Assembly: GCA_013152825.1 (NCBI GenBank)
Contig: JAADFP010000045.1
Location: 1 to 33,611 of the forward strand
Source of the DNA: Caldisericota bacterium
GTDB lineage: Bacteria; CAIJMQ01; JAADFP01
DNA length: 33,611 nt
Reading direction: 5' to 3'
This document shows positions 25,063 to 32,672 of the stretch, one piece after another (the first letter of the stretch is position 1; each line of letters begins with the position of its first letter). A model generated the notes under the pieces. It saw only the letters and a program-made list of their open reading frames with translations. It ran no database searches and was not told the DNA's origin. The translations under genes were made by a program, and so were the position numbers.

Positions 25063-25755
25063 ATGAAATTTAACAAAGTGCAACCGGGTGAAGTGGAGAT
25101 CCCAACTCCTCCTCTCCCGGATTTCAGGGCAAAAAAGATTGTTTTTATTGGAGATAGTATCACTGATACTGGAAGAAGGCAGGATTTTTACCCTTATGGA
25201 AAGGGCTACGTTTCAATTTTCCGAGACTTGCTCATTTCACTGTACCCGGAACAGAGCACAGAAATAATTAACAAAGGGATTAGTGGAGATAACATACCCG
25301 GGCTAAGAGAAAGATGGGAGGATGATGTTATTTCCCAGTCTCCTGACTGGCTATCCATACTTATCGGAATAAATGACCTACATCAAGCAGTCAGACACGG
25401 CTTGAGCGAGTTTGACCCGGAAAATTACTACCGGAATTATAAGGAATGTTTAGAGATCACCCAAAAAATGCTTTCTCCAAATATAATTCTTATTACACCT
25501 TTTTACATCAGCAGAGCCAATACCATGGATACTTTCCGTAAAAAAGTACTTGAGAGCATTCCTGCCTATATTGAAAAAGTAGAAAAACTAAGCAGAGAAT
25601 TCTCTACACTTTTCCTCAATCTCCACGAAATTTTCCAGGCCAAACTTGCCACTTACGAGCCAGAAACCTTTGCACCAGAGCCAATACATCCCAATCGTAC
25701 CGGACATACTGTAATAGCAGTAGAACTAATGAAGACATTAGGCTTAATAAAATAA
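25063..25755 (+). CDS. SGNH/GDSL-family hydrolase
   Basis: This 230-residue serine esterase-type hydrolase has no signal peptide, so it is probably cytosolic. Block I is FIGDSITD with nucleophile Ser32. Block II has the NKGISGD glycine and block III the GIND asparagine (Asn104). Block V is normally DxxHP but reads E206-P-I-H209-PN here. Members act on carbohydrate esters, lipids or other acyl groups, and the substrate here is unknown. I chose the ATG at 25063 because of its AAAAGGAGGG site and the -10 box overlapping the longer frame. It is divergent from the fatty acid operon and 69 bases ahead of the radical SAM gene. Confidence 0.88.
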   Translation: MKFNKVQPGEVEIPTPPLPDFRAKKIVFIGDSITDTGRRQDFYPYGKGYVSIFRDLLISLYPEQSTEIINKGISGDNIPGLRERWEDDVISQSPDWLSILIGINDLHQAVRHGLSEFDPENYYRNYKECLEITQKMLSPNIILITPFYISRANTMDTFRKKVLESIPAYIEKVEKLSREFSTLFLNLHEIFQAKLATYEPETFAPEPIHPNRTGHTVIAVELMKTLGLIK

Positions 25756-25824
25756 ACAGCGAACGATAACCAATGAGAAATGGATGATTTATTTACCTGT
25801 GTCCAAAGATTTAAGTAAGGAAAG

Positions 25825-26532
25825 ATGGAGATAAAAGGTTTTATTCCTAATTCCCTGCTTGATTGGGAAGGATACATAGTTTCCACAATTTACCTGCCTT
25901 ATTGCAATTTTCGCTGTCCTTACTGCCAGAATCCTTCGCTGGTATTTTCTCCTAAATCTCTCTCCACCATCCCTTTTGAAGAATTGCAAAACTATTGGAA
26001 GAAAAACAAAAAATGGATAGACGGGGTATGTATTACCGGTGGCGAACCATGTCTTTATCGTAAACTTCCCGGGTTACTGCGGGAAATAAAAGATCTGGGG
26101 TTAAAAGTTAAGCTGGATACTAACGGCACATTTCCCCGCAGATTGGAAGAAGTAATCCAGGAGAAGCTCGTAGACTACATAGCCATGGATATCAAAGCCC
26201 CCTTGGATGTTGCTTCCTACCAGAAGTCTACGGGAATAAGGAGAGAATTCTACCTGGGAAGAATCGTAGAAAGCATTCAAATTATAAGAAATTCCGGCTT
26301 AGACTACGAGTTCCGTACTACCGTAGTCCCTACTCTGCATACAGAAAAAGACATCGAAGAAATCGCCAGTTATATCCAGGGTGCCAGGGCATACTACCTG
26401 CAGAATTTTGTGCCACGTGACACGCTCAACCCTGCTTATGAGAAAATTGCTCCCTACCCCCGGGAAAAGATAGAGAGCATTTGTAAAAGAATCGCGCATT
26501 ACGTGGTTAAGTGCGGAGTGAGAGGAAAATAA
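25825..26532 (+). CDS. Radical SAM activase-like protein (anaerobic RNR/glycyl-radical activase type)
   Basis: This 235-residue radical SAM protein has its 4Fe-4S cysteines in C27-NFR-C31-PY-C34-QNP. A GGEPC motif follows, then KLDTNGT and DYIAMDIKAPLD. It resembles the NrdG2-like 'anaerobic ribonucleoside-triphosphate reductase activating protein' group. Those are small single-domain enzymes that abstract a glycyl hydrogen or act on unknown targets. No glycyl-radical enzyme is adjacent, so the partner is not visible. The family implies an anaerobic lifestyle. Confidence 0.9.
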   Translation: MEIKGFIPNSLLDWEGYIVSTIYLPYCNFRCPYCQNPSLVFSPKSLSTIPFEELQNYWKKNKKWIDGVCITGGEPCLYRKLPGLLREIKDLGLKVKLDTNGTFPRRLEEVIQEKLVDYIAMDIKAPLDVASYQKSTGIRREFYLGRIVESIQIIRNSGLDYEFRTTVVPTLHTEKDIEEIASYIQGARAYYLQNFVPRDTLNPAYEKIAPYPREKIESICKRIAHYVVKCGVRGK

Positions 26533-26562
26533 AAATCTGTTTGAAAAGCAAAGAAGGAAGAA

Positions 26563-26891
26563 ATGCTACCAAGAGAAAAATTTATTTCTGCTCTGGAGCG
26601 TAAACCAATAGAAGGAAGGGTCCCCCACTTTGAACTTGTCTTTTACCTCACCATGGAGGCATTTGGGAAAGTACATCCAAGGCATAGAAACTATGACCAG
26701 TGGGAACAGATGAGCCAGGAAGAAAAAAAAGCTGCACCGGGAAGACATAGCAGAAATCTTTTGCCCTTAAACACGGCATGCCCGGCTACGGTTATATATT
26801 TTCCACTTCCAATTGCGTTTTGCCCTTGAAAAGGTACGAGTTGATGTTAGAAGTCTGGAGGAAGGAGGGGAATTACACAACCGGAGAGTAA
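26563..26891 (+). pseudogene. URO-D-superfamily gene remnant with large internal deletion
   Basis: The frame from 26563 gives PREKFISALERKPIEGRVPHFE and continues to about residue 54, a URO-D-superfamily N-terminus. A run of eight A at about 26720-26727 shifts it; seven A would continue EEKKLHREDIAE. From about 26773 a second frame reads HGMPGYGYIFSTSNCVL, then RYELMLEVWRKEGNY, and stops at 26891. That matches the C-terminal end of the same superfamily. About 55 N-terminal and 40 C-terminal residues therefore remain of an expected 330-plus. An internal deletion of roughly 700 bases plus a frameshift explains it (inference). It lies between the radical SAM gene and a membrane protein gene. Confidence 0.75.
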
Positions 26892-26892
26892 A

Positions 26893-27375
26893 ATGAAAAG
26901 GAAACGGGTCATTTCTCTTCTCATCTACGCCATAGCCATGGCTTACGTGGAAGCTCTGGTAGTAGTTTACCTAAGAAAGCTTGTACCCCTGGAAATATGG
27001 GAAAAAGCCACCAGTTACCAGGACATAACCCGGCTCATCCAAAGAGTGGGTATTATGTGGAGCGAACAAACCAGGGAGTTTGCCACCATAGTAATGCTTG
27101 GTACTGTAGCTTACTTATTTGGAAGAAGTAAAAAGGAAAAGTGGGCAGGATTCCTGATTTCCTTTGGTGTATGGGACATTTTTTACTACATATTTCTTTA
27201 TCTCTGGATACAATGGCCTTCCTCTCTGCTCACTCAGGATGTACTTTTCCTCATTCCCCTGCCCTGGGTAGCACCGGTAATCGTTCCCATTACTATCTCT
27301 GTAATACTGATACTCTGGGGTAGCCTGCTTCTTATACCAATTTCACCTTTATCACAACATAGATTAGGAAAGTGA
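26893..27375 (+). CDS. Predicted four-helix integral membrane protein
   Basis: This 160-residue protein has about four predicted transmembrane helices (about 8-27, 68-84, 89-113 and 127-150) and a positively charged N-terminus (KRKR). A soluble loop between helices 1 and 2 contains RVGIMWSEQTREFATIVML. I recognise no family and no catalytic motif. It starts one base after the stop of the URO-D remnant, with GGAGGAAGGAGG about 20-30 bases upstream inside that remnant. Downstream is a 650-base region without genes. Confidence 0.7.
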   Translation: MKRKRVISLLIYAIAMAYVEALVVVYLRKLVPLEIWEKATSYQDITRLIQRVGIMWSEQTREFATIVMLGTVAYLFGRSKKEKWAGFLISFGVWDIFYYIFLYLWIQWPSSLLTQDVLFLIPLPWVAPVIVPITISVILILWGSLLLIPISPLSQHRLGK

Positions 27376-27409
27376 TGAGCTGCTACCCATACTTGTGTCC
27401 CGGGGTGAA

Positions 27410-27760
27410 ATTAGGATAAACTCTAAATCCTAAACTTCCCGAAAGAATCCCGGACCCCGATATTATATCGGGGCTTCGGGACCAAAACCTAAATAAATCT
27501 AAATGCTCAAGCCCAAAACTTCTCCCAGGAAACCAACTAACTGCTTATCCACCTACTCCCCGGTAACATCGGGACAGGCAGGAATGACAGGGGGAGCTGG
27601 TATCCTGCATCTTGTATCTTACTCACTTCCTAACTTATTCACTTACTCACTTTTTACTATCCTGCATTCTTCTCACTACTCCTTCCCTCGCTACTAACTA
27701 ATTCCCCACTATAATGTCTAATGTCTATGGTCTACAGTCTAACTCGTTGGTCGGTTGAGG
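27410..27760. repeat. Dispersed mosaic repeat, copy 3, upstream of recJ
   Basis: The 651-base gap 27376-28026 has no gene. It contains a near-perfect palindrome, CCCCGATATTATATCGGGG at 27455-27473, nested inside TCCCGAA/TTCGGGA arms. It also holds A/T-rich words such as CCTAAATAAATCTAAATG (reverse complement of the T/G-rich module) and the 36-bp block at 27568-27603. TCACTTCCTAACTTATTCAC-type runs are the reverse of the AGTAAATAGT module. CTCGCTACTAACTAATTCC lies at 27687-27705, and GTCTATGGTCTACAGTCT follows near 27722-27740. Confidence 0.75.
27568..27603 (+). repeat. Left arm of a 36-bp perfect inverted repeat
   Basis: The block contains CAGGCAGGAATGACAGGGGG and is repeated with no mismatch in reverse complement at 31597-31632. 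The two copies enclose recJ, ribD and aroQ. The bases just outside differ, so the match is exactly 36 bp. Confidence 0.9.
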
Positions 27761-27955
27761 TTGCGTAGCTCGAATCGTATATCGTTATTCGTCCACCGTC
27801 TTCCCCCACCATAAAATAGGAAGAATATTCTCTCCTTGTTCCTCTCTTCCTCCTTTTTGCCCCTTCCTCTTTTCCTCTATTCAATCCTGTCTATTGACTC
27901 CTGATGAAATCTTTGGGATTACCTCAGTTTTATGGAAGAGAAAATCCCATAGTTG

Positions 27956-27964
27956 TGTTAAAAT
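27956..27964 (+). promoter_or_regulatory. Possible extended -10 promoter of recJ-ribD-aroQ
   Basis: TGT followed by TAAAAT gives an extended -10 (27956-27964), with no good -35. It is 63 bases before the recJ start. An inverted repeat TGGGATT/AATCCCA (about 27914-27949) lies just upstream. Confidence 0.3.
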
Positions 27965-28026
27965 TTGGGGGAAAGCGGAAGTAAAAGTTTCTGGAGTTTC
28001 TTGTGTTTAAACAGAAAGAATAGATA

Positions 28027-29700
28027 ATGGTCTGGAAGATAAGAAAAAAAAACGACCCCTATGAAATAGAAAAACTGGTCCAGAGCTTAAGGATTTCTCC
28101 TCTGACAGCAGAAATGCTGCTTTACCGCGGAGTTACCACAGTAGAAGAGGCCAGGAAGTTTCTCTATCCCTCACTTGATGCTCTTCTCCCCCCCTCTGCA
28201 ATTCCCGATATAGAGAAAGCAAAGTATCGTATTGAAAAGGCAGTAGAAAACAGGGAAAAAATTCTTCTGTACGGAGATTACGATGCCGATGGAATCACCG
28301 GAACTGCGCTCCTTTACCACTTTTTTAAGAAGCAGGGCATTGTCCCCGAAGTCTATATCCCCCACCGGATAGAAGAGGGCTATGGATTTCATAGAGAGGC
28401 AGTGGAGAAACTTTCAGAGAAGGGATTCTCCCTCATCATTACTATTGACTGTGGAACAGAAGGAGAAGATGCAGCCTGCGAAGCAGCAGAGAAAGGAATT
28501 GATTTGGTTATTTGCGACCATCATATAAAAGAAGGGAACCTGCCTCCTGCTTATGCCCTGATAAACCCACATATTCATACACATTCACCAGGCAAGGAAC
28601 TCGCAGGATGCGGAATAGCTTTCAAACTACTTCAAAGCCTTGACGAAGAAGAAGCTTTCAAACATTTGGACCTGGTAACCGTAGGTACTGTAGCTGATAT
28701 TGTCCCGGTTATAGGGGATAATCGCATCCTGGTAAAGGAAGGCTTGTTAAAAATCGCAGAAACCTCAAAAAAAGGGCTCAGGAGCCTGCTTGAAATATGC
28801 GGCCTGAAAAAGAGAAAGATAACTGCCTGGGATATTTCCTTCCTATTAGCTCCTCGACTGAATGCCGGGGGAAGAATGACCCATGCGCTTAAGTCCCTGA
28901 GTCTTCTCCTGAGTAACGATGAAGAAGCCAGGGAAATAGCTCTCTCACTGGAACTGGATAACCGCAACAGGAAAAAAGTAGGTGACAATATACTCAAAGA
29001 AGCAGGAAAACTGATGAGAGAAAGAGAAGAGGAATCAGCCCTGGTACTGGCAGGTGAAGGATGGCATGCCGGAGTGCTGGGAATAATTGCTTCCCGCCTG
29101 GTAGATAAATACTCCCGGCCTGCTTTTGTAATAAGCCTTCCCCCCGATAAAAGCAAACCAGCAAAGGGTTCAGCCAGGAGTATCCCGGGCATAAACCTGT
29201 TTAATCTCCTAAAAGAATCGCATGACCTATTACTTACCTACGGTGGCCACGAAAAAGCAGGAGGGTTCGAGATACTTCCAGAGAAAATAAACGTCTTCCG
29301 TGAGAGAATTCTTAGCTTAATCAAGGATATCCCTGCTCCCGAGGAAAAGACCCTTTTGATAGACAAAGAAGTTTCACTTGACACCTTAACTTTTCAGCAG
29401 ATTAAGGAGTTATCCCTGCTCTCCCCCTTTGGAGAAGGGAACGAAGAACCACTGCTCCTCTCCCGTAAAGTGAAAATGGTAACTACTCCCCGTCCCCTGG
29501 GAAATGGTCATATAAAATTCTGGGTAAAAGGTGAGAAGTTACACCTGGAAGTTCTGGGATTTGGCTGGAAAGATAAGCTGGAAGATAACCTGAGCAAAGG
29601 TAGAGAAATTGACATAGTCTATACTCCTCGCACCAATAACTGGGAAGGGCGAAATAGTGTGGTTCTCATCCTTCAGAGCTTGAAAATATCTTCTAGGTGA
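28027..29700 (+). CDS. recJ: Single-stranded-DNA-specific exonuclease RecJ
   Basis: RecJ is a 5'-3' ssDNA exonuclease in recombination and mismatch repair. The 557 residues show the DHH-family motifs: LLYGDYDADGITGTALLYHF, ITIDCGT, VICDHHIKEG, then AGCGIAFKL and TVGTVADIVPV. The DHHA1 segment has GKGSARSIPGINLFNLL-like spacing and YGGHEKAGGFEI. A C-terminal OB-fold region ends the protein, close to E. coli length. The ribosome site is weak. ribD follows after 7 bases. Confidence 0.97.
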   Translation: MVWKIRKKNDPYEIEKLVQSLRISPLTAEMLLYRGVTTVEEARKFLYPSLDALLPPSAIPDIEKAKYRIEKAVENREKILLYGDYDADGITGTALLYHFFKKQGIVPEVYIPHRIEEGYGFHREAVEKLSEKGFSLIITIDCGTEGEDAACEAAEKGIDLVICDHHIKEGNLPPAYALINPHIHTHSPGKELAGCGIAFKLLQSLDEEEAFKHLDLVTVGTVADIVPVIGDNRILVKEGLLKIAETSKKGLRSLLEICGLKKRKITAWDISFLLAPRLNAGGRMTHALKSLSLLLSNDEEAREIALSLELDNRNRKKVGDNILKEAGKLMREREEESALVLAGEGWHAGVLGIIASRLVDKYSRPAFVISLPPDKSKPAKGSARSIPGINLFNLLKESHDLLLTYGGHEKAGGFEILPEKINVFRERILSLIKDIPAPEEKTLLIDKEVSLDTLTFQQIKELSLLSPFGEGNEEPLLLSRKVKMVTTPRPLGNGHIKFWVKGEKLHLEVLGFGWKDKLEDNLSKGREIDIVYTPRTNNWEGRNSVVLILQSLKISSR

Positions 29701-29707
29701 TTTAGCT

Positions 29708-30829
29708 ATGAAGAGAGAAAAAGATAAAAAATTTATGCAGGAAGTATTCTCCCTGGCAGAGAAAGGCAGGGGCACTACCTCACCCAATCCCATGGTAGGA
29801 GCAATAGTAGTCAAAGGCAACCGGATAGTAGGCAGAGGCTATCACAAAAAAGCAGGTTCTCCACATGCAGAAGTTATAGCTTTGAAAGAAGCAGGGCCAA
29901 AATCCCGGGGAGCAACCCTCTATATAAACCTTGAGCCCTGTGTTCACTACGGCAGAACTCCTCCCTGTGCCCCCCGTATAATAGAAAAAGGGATAAAAAG
30001 GGTTGTCATAGCCATGCTGGACCCAAATTCCAGGGTAAACGGCAAGGGCGTAACCATGCTCAAGAAAGCAGGGGTAGACGTAGAGGTAGGAATAGAGGAA
30101 GAAAAGGCACGGAAATTAAACGAGTTCTATATCAAACATATAACTACTAACCTACCCTTTGTAATACTCAAATGGGCAATGAGCCTGGATGGGAAAATAG
30201 CCACCTGTACAGGAGACTCTCGCTGGATTTCGGGAGAGGAATCCAGAGCTTTTGTGCATTCACTGAGGAACCAGGTAGATGGAATCCTGGTAGGCATAGG
30301 AACTGTCCTGCAGGATGATCCGCTTCTCACAGTAAGGAAAGTACCCGTCAAAAAACAGCCCCTTAGAATCATAATTGATCCTAACCTTTCTTTCCCTCTA
30401 ACGGCAAGAATGCTGCAGGAAGAAGGAGGAAACATACTAATCTTTACCGGTGAGGACATAGATAAAAACAAAAAAGAACAGCTACTTGCGAAGGATGTAG
30501 AGATAGTCCCCTGTGGAGAAAAAAGAATCCATATAGAAAATATGCTGAAAATCCTGGGGAAAAGGGAAATCACCTCTCTACTGGTGGAAGGCGGTAGTAA
30601 AGTGTTTACTGAATTCCTGGAAAAGAAGCTACCCGACAAAATATACACTGTTGTCTCACCTCTTCTTCTGGGAGGAGAAAAGGCACTTACTCCATTTGGT
30701 GGCAAGGGAGTGGAAAAAGTAAAAGCAGGCATACAATTCAAGGAAATACACTGGTTTTTCCGGGGTAAAGATGTGATAATGGAAGGATACCCGAAATACT
30801 CAACAGAGGATAAGCAGCTTTTATCCTAA
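29708..30829 (+). CDS. ribD: Riboflavin biosynthesis deaminase/reductase
   Basis: This bifunctional 373-residue enzyme deaminates and then reduces the pyrimidine intermediate of riboflavin synthesis. The deaminase domain (about 1-145) has zinc motifs SPHAEVIAL and EPCVHYGRTPPC. The reductase domain (about 148-365) has KWAMSLDGKIAT, SRWISGEESRAFVHSLR, VDGILVGIGTV and LLVEGGSKVFTEF. No FMN riboswitch is evident upstream and ribB/ribE/ribH are absent here, so the pathway is split. Confidence 0.97.
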   Translation: MKREKDKKFMQEVFSLAEKGRGTTSPNPMVGAIVVKGNRIVGRGYHKKAGSPHAEVIALKEAGPKSRGATLYINLEPCVHYGRTPPCAPRIIEKGIKRVVIAMLDPNSRVNGKGVTMLKKAGVDVEVGIEEEKARKLNEFYIKHITTNLPFVILKWAMSLDGKIATCTGDSRWISGEESRAFVHSLRNQVDGILVGIGTVLQDDPLLTVRKVPVKKQPLRIIIDPNLSFPLTARMLQEEGGNILIFTGEDIDKNKKEQLLAKDVEIVPCGEKRIHIENMLKILGKREITSLLVEGGSKVFTEFLEKKLPDKIYTVVSPLLLGGEKALTPFGGKGVEKVKAGIQFKEIHWFFRGKDVIMEGYPKYSTEDKQLLS

Positions 30830-30879
30830 TCCCGGGGTATATTGGGTATCATATAACATAGGGTAAAAGGGGGTGAGTA

Positions 30880-31320
30880 ATGAACATACTGGTAATTCAT
30901 GGGCCTAATCTGGATTTACTGGGAAAAAGAGAACCAGAAATTTATGGAAAAGAAACCCTGGAAGATATAAACAATCTTTTGGAAAAGAAAGCAGAAGAAA
31001 AAAAAGTTTCCCTGAAAATAGTTCAAAGTAATTACGAAGGTAAAATTGTAGAAGTAATAGGTTCCTCGTTAGAATGGGCAGACGGGATAATAATTAATCC
31101 TGGTGCCTACACTCATACTTCCATAGCCATCAGAGATGCACTTGCTACATTCAACAAACCCTCAATAGAAGTCCATCTTTCTAATATCTACGCCAGGGAA
31201 AAATTTCGTCATCATTCCTACATCTCACCTGTATGCACGGGAAAAATTACTGGTCTGGGAAAATGGAGCTACTTATTAGCACTGGAAGCATTGGTGGCAA
31301 TAATGAAAAGCAGTAAATAG
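30880..31320 (+). CDS. aroQ: Type II 3-dehydroquinate dehydratase
   Basis: AroQ catalyses the third step of the shikimate pathway. The 146 residues carry VIHGPNLDLLGKREPEIYG with the catalytic Arg and Tyr, QSNYEGKIVE, INPGAYTHTSIAIRDAL and the histidine in EVHLSNIYARE. AAAAGGGGGTGA precedes the start. The final codons and TAG stop lie in AAAGCAGTAAATAGTGAACA, the start of a dispersed repeat, as at rplS. Confidence 0.97.
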   Translation: MNILVIHGPNLDLLGKREPEIYGKETLEDINNLLEKKAEEKKVSLKIVQSNYEGKIVEVIGSSLEWADGIIINPGAYTHTSIAIRDALATFNKPSIEVHLSNIYAREKFRHHSYISPVCTGKITGLGKWSYLLALEALVAIMKSSK

Positions 31321-31440
31321 TGAACAGTAAGGAGTAAATAGTAAGTAGGGGAGTAAGCGAGAAGAAGCATAACCCGCCTGCTCTCGACTAAGCCATGCCC
31401 GCTCCCGACCAACGCGGAAAGGCAGGCGGGGAGGGCGGAC
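31309..31440. repeat. Dispersed mosaic repeat, copy 4a, at the aroQ 3' end
   Basis: AGTAAATAGTGAACAGTAAG words run from the aroQ stop to about 31365. A GC-rich palindrome follows with perfect 9-base arms CCCGCCTGC (31373-31381) and GCAGGCGGG (31422-31430) and a 40-base loop. The GC jump differs sharply from the flanks. The following stretch to 31510 holds A/G-rich sequence and no gene. Confidence 0.7.
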
Positions 31441-31509
31441 AGAGGCACAAAGGAGAGAAGAGAAGAAATGAGGAGAAGAAAGGCCGGGTATCCTGAGGAA
31501 TTTTATTCT

Positions 31510-31800
31510 AACTTCCATGTGGTTTAGGGTTTGAGTTTATTATTTTGGATTTTGGGTTTATTTAGAACTTTGGATTTGGTGTTTAGGGTTTATCCAATAC
31601 CAGCTCCCCCTGTCATTCCTGCCTGTCCCGATCTACATCGGGGCGAAAGCAGGAATCCAGGATTTAGACTATAGACCTTAGACTGGCAGGAGTAATTAGT
31701 AGCTAGGGAAGAGTTGGTTATTAGTTTTGGAGATTGGTAGGGGTTGTTTGAGTTTTGTTATTTGTAATTTGTGGTTTATTTAAAACTTAGGGTTTATTCC
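31510..31800. repeat. Dispersed mosaic repeat, copy 4b, between aroQ and the HEPN gene
   Basis: T/G-rich words (GGGTTTATTTAGAACTTTGG, TTGTGGTTTATTTAAAAC) flank the 36-bp block at 31597-31632, a CCCGAT...ATCGGGG hairpin at about 31627-31642, and TTTAGACTATAGACC at 31663-31677. A TAATTAGTAGCTAGGGAAG segment at about 31693 resembles copies 2 and 3. The stretch 31321-31938 has no gene. Confidence 0.7.
31597..31632 (-). repeat. Right arm of the 36-bp perfect inverted repeat
   Basis: This is the exact reverse complement of 27568-27603. It lies 277 bases after the aroQ stop. Confidence 0.9.
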
Positions 31801-31827
31801 CCCTCCCATCTTACCTCAGAGCAAATA

Positions 31828-31865
31828 TCTGCAGTTTGGTTGCAGAAATATAAAAATGCTATAAT
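31828..31865 (+). promoter_or_regulatory. Promoter with embedded palindrome upstream of the HEPN/MNT pair
   Basis: TTGGTT (31836-31841) and TATAAT (31860-31865) are 18 bases apart, and a TGC before the -10 makes it an extended -10. The inverted repeat TCTGCA (31828-31833) / TGCAGA (31841-31846) surrounds the -35, a plausible operator for autoregulation. The leader to the HEPN start is about 65 bases. Confidence 0.5.
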
Positions 31866-31938
31866 TAAATCGGTGTTATTTCAATATCCAAGAAAGACAT
31901 GAGAAAGTTTCTTAGGATAGTTTAGAATCAGGGGATTT

Positions 31939-32328
31939 ATGGAATATAAAGAAGAAGTTAGCTACTGGTTAAAAGCAGCAGCGCATGATTTAGAAGTGGC
32001 TGAAATTTTGTTTGAGAGAAGGAAATATGATTGGTGTCTTTTTATAGCTCATTTAGTACTTGAAAAAACTCTCAAGGCTCTCTATGTAAGAGATAATGCA
32101 AAGATGCCCCCACCTATTCATAAACTGGATATCTTAGCCAGAGAAACCAAATTATCTTTTTCTCTTGAGGATTTAGAGTTTCTTAAAAAAGTTAATGAGT
32201 TTAATATCCAGGCAAGGTATCCCGACAAAAAATTCTCTTTTTATAAAATCTGCACTAAGGAATTTGCAGAAAAATTCTTTAATAGAATAAAAGAGTTTTA
32301 TAAATGGTTACTAAAAGAGATAAAATAA
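31939..32328 (+). CDS. hepT: HEPN-domain protein, probable toxin of a HEPN/MNT pair
   Basis: This 129-residue all-helical HEPN protein begins with KEEVSYWLKAAAHDLEVAEILFE. Next are the hallmark YDWCLFIAHLVLEKTLKALYV and RDNAKMPPPIHKLD. HEPN toxins of this type pair with an MNT nucleotidyltransferase antitoxin. In studied pairs the MNT partner polyadenylylates the HEPN protein. The catalytic motif of RNase-active HEPNs is R-x4-6-H; here Arg51 and His61 are nine residues apart, so RNase activity is uncertain. It overlaps the MNT gene by 25 bases. Confidence 0.85.
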   Translation: MEYKEEVSYWLKAAAHDLEVAEILFERRKYDWCLFIAHLVLEKTLKALYVRDNAKMPPPIHKLDILARETKLSFSLEDLEFLKKVNEFNIQARYPDKKFSFYKICTKEFAEKFFNRIKEFYKWLLKEIK

Positions 32329-32621
32329 TCCAGGAACTCCGAGACTTAATAGCCACCCTGGAAAAAGAGGGGATTTCTATTAGGAGAGCTTATCTATTCG
32401 GCTCCTATGCCCGTGGCAACCCTAAAAAATGGAGCGATATTGACCTTCTCCTTGTCTCTGATAATTTTTCCGGCATAAGATTTTATGATATTGAAAAACT
32501 GATTCCATTGACCAGAAAATTCAACAAGTTTATTGAACTCCATCCTCTCAAAACTGAAGATTTCAATTTAAAAGATTTATTTATAAAAGAGATAACCAAA
32601 ACCGGAATTAGAATTAAGTAA
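32304..32621 (+). CDS. mntA: MNT-type nucleotidyltransferase, probable antitoxin
   Basis: This 105-residue minimal nucleotidyltransferase has the polymerase-beta-like motif G33-S34-YARGNPKKWS-D45-I-D47-LLLV, with a third carboxylate probably Glu in KFIELHP. It is the expected partner of the preceding HEPN protein and would transfer AMP units to it. The gene starts inside the end of the HEPN frame with a 25-base overlap, so expression is tied. Downstream is another dispersed repeat. Confidence 0.88.
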   Translation: MVTKRDKIIQELRDLIATLEKEGISIRRAYLFGSYARGNPKKWSDIDLLLVSDNFSGIRFYDIEKLIPLTRKFNKFIELHPLKTEDFNLKDLFIKEITKTGIRIK

Positions 32622-32629
32622 ATCGACGG

Positions 32630-32672
32630 TAGTGAGGGAAGAATAGTAAACGGTAAATAGTAAGCAGTAAAT
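32630..32672. repeat. Dispersed mosaic repeat, copy 5
   Basis: Words such as GTAAACGGTAAATAGTAAGC and AGTAAATAGT directly follow the mntA stop, matching the A module of copies 1, 2 and 4. Confidence 0.6.

Noticed and set aside
31276..31518. 80-codon reverse ORF
   Set aside because: Its translation is the GC-rich palindrome and repeat runs, with no protein-like character.
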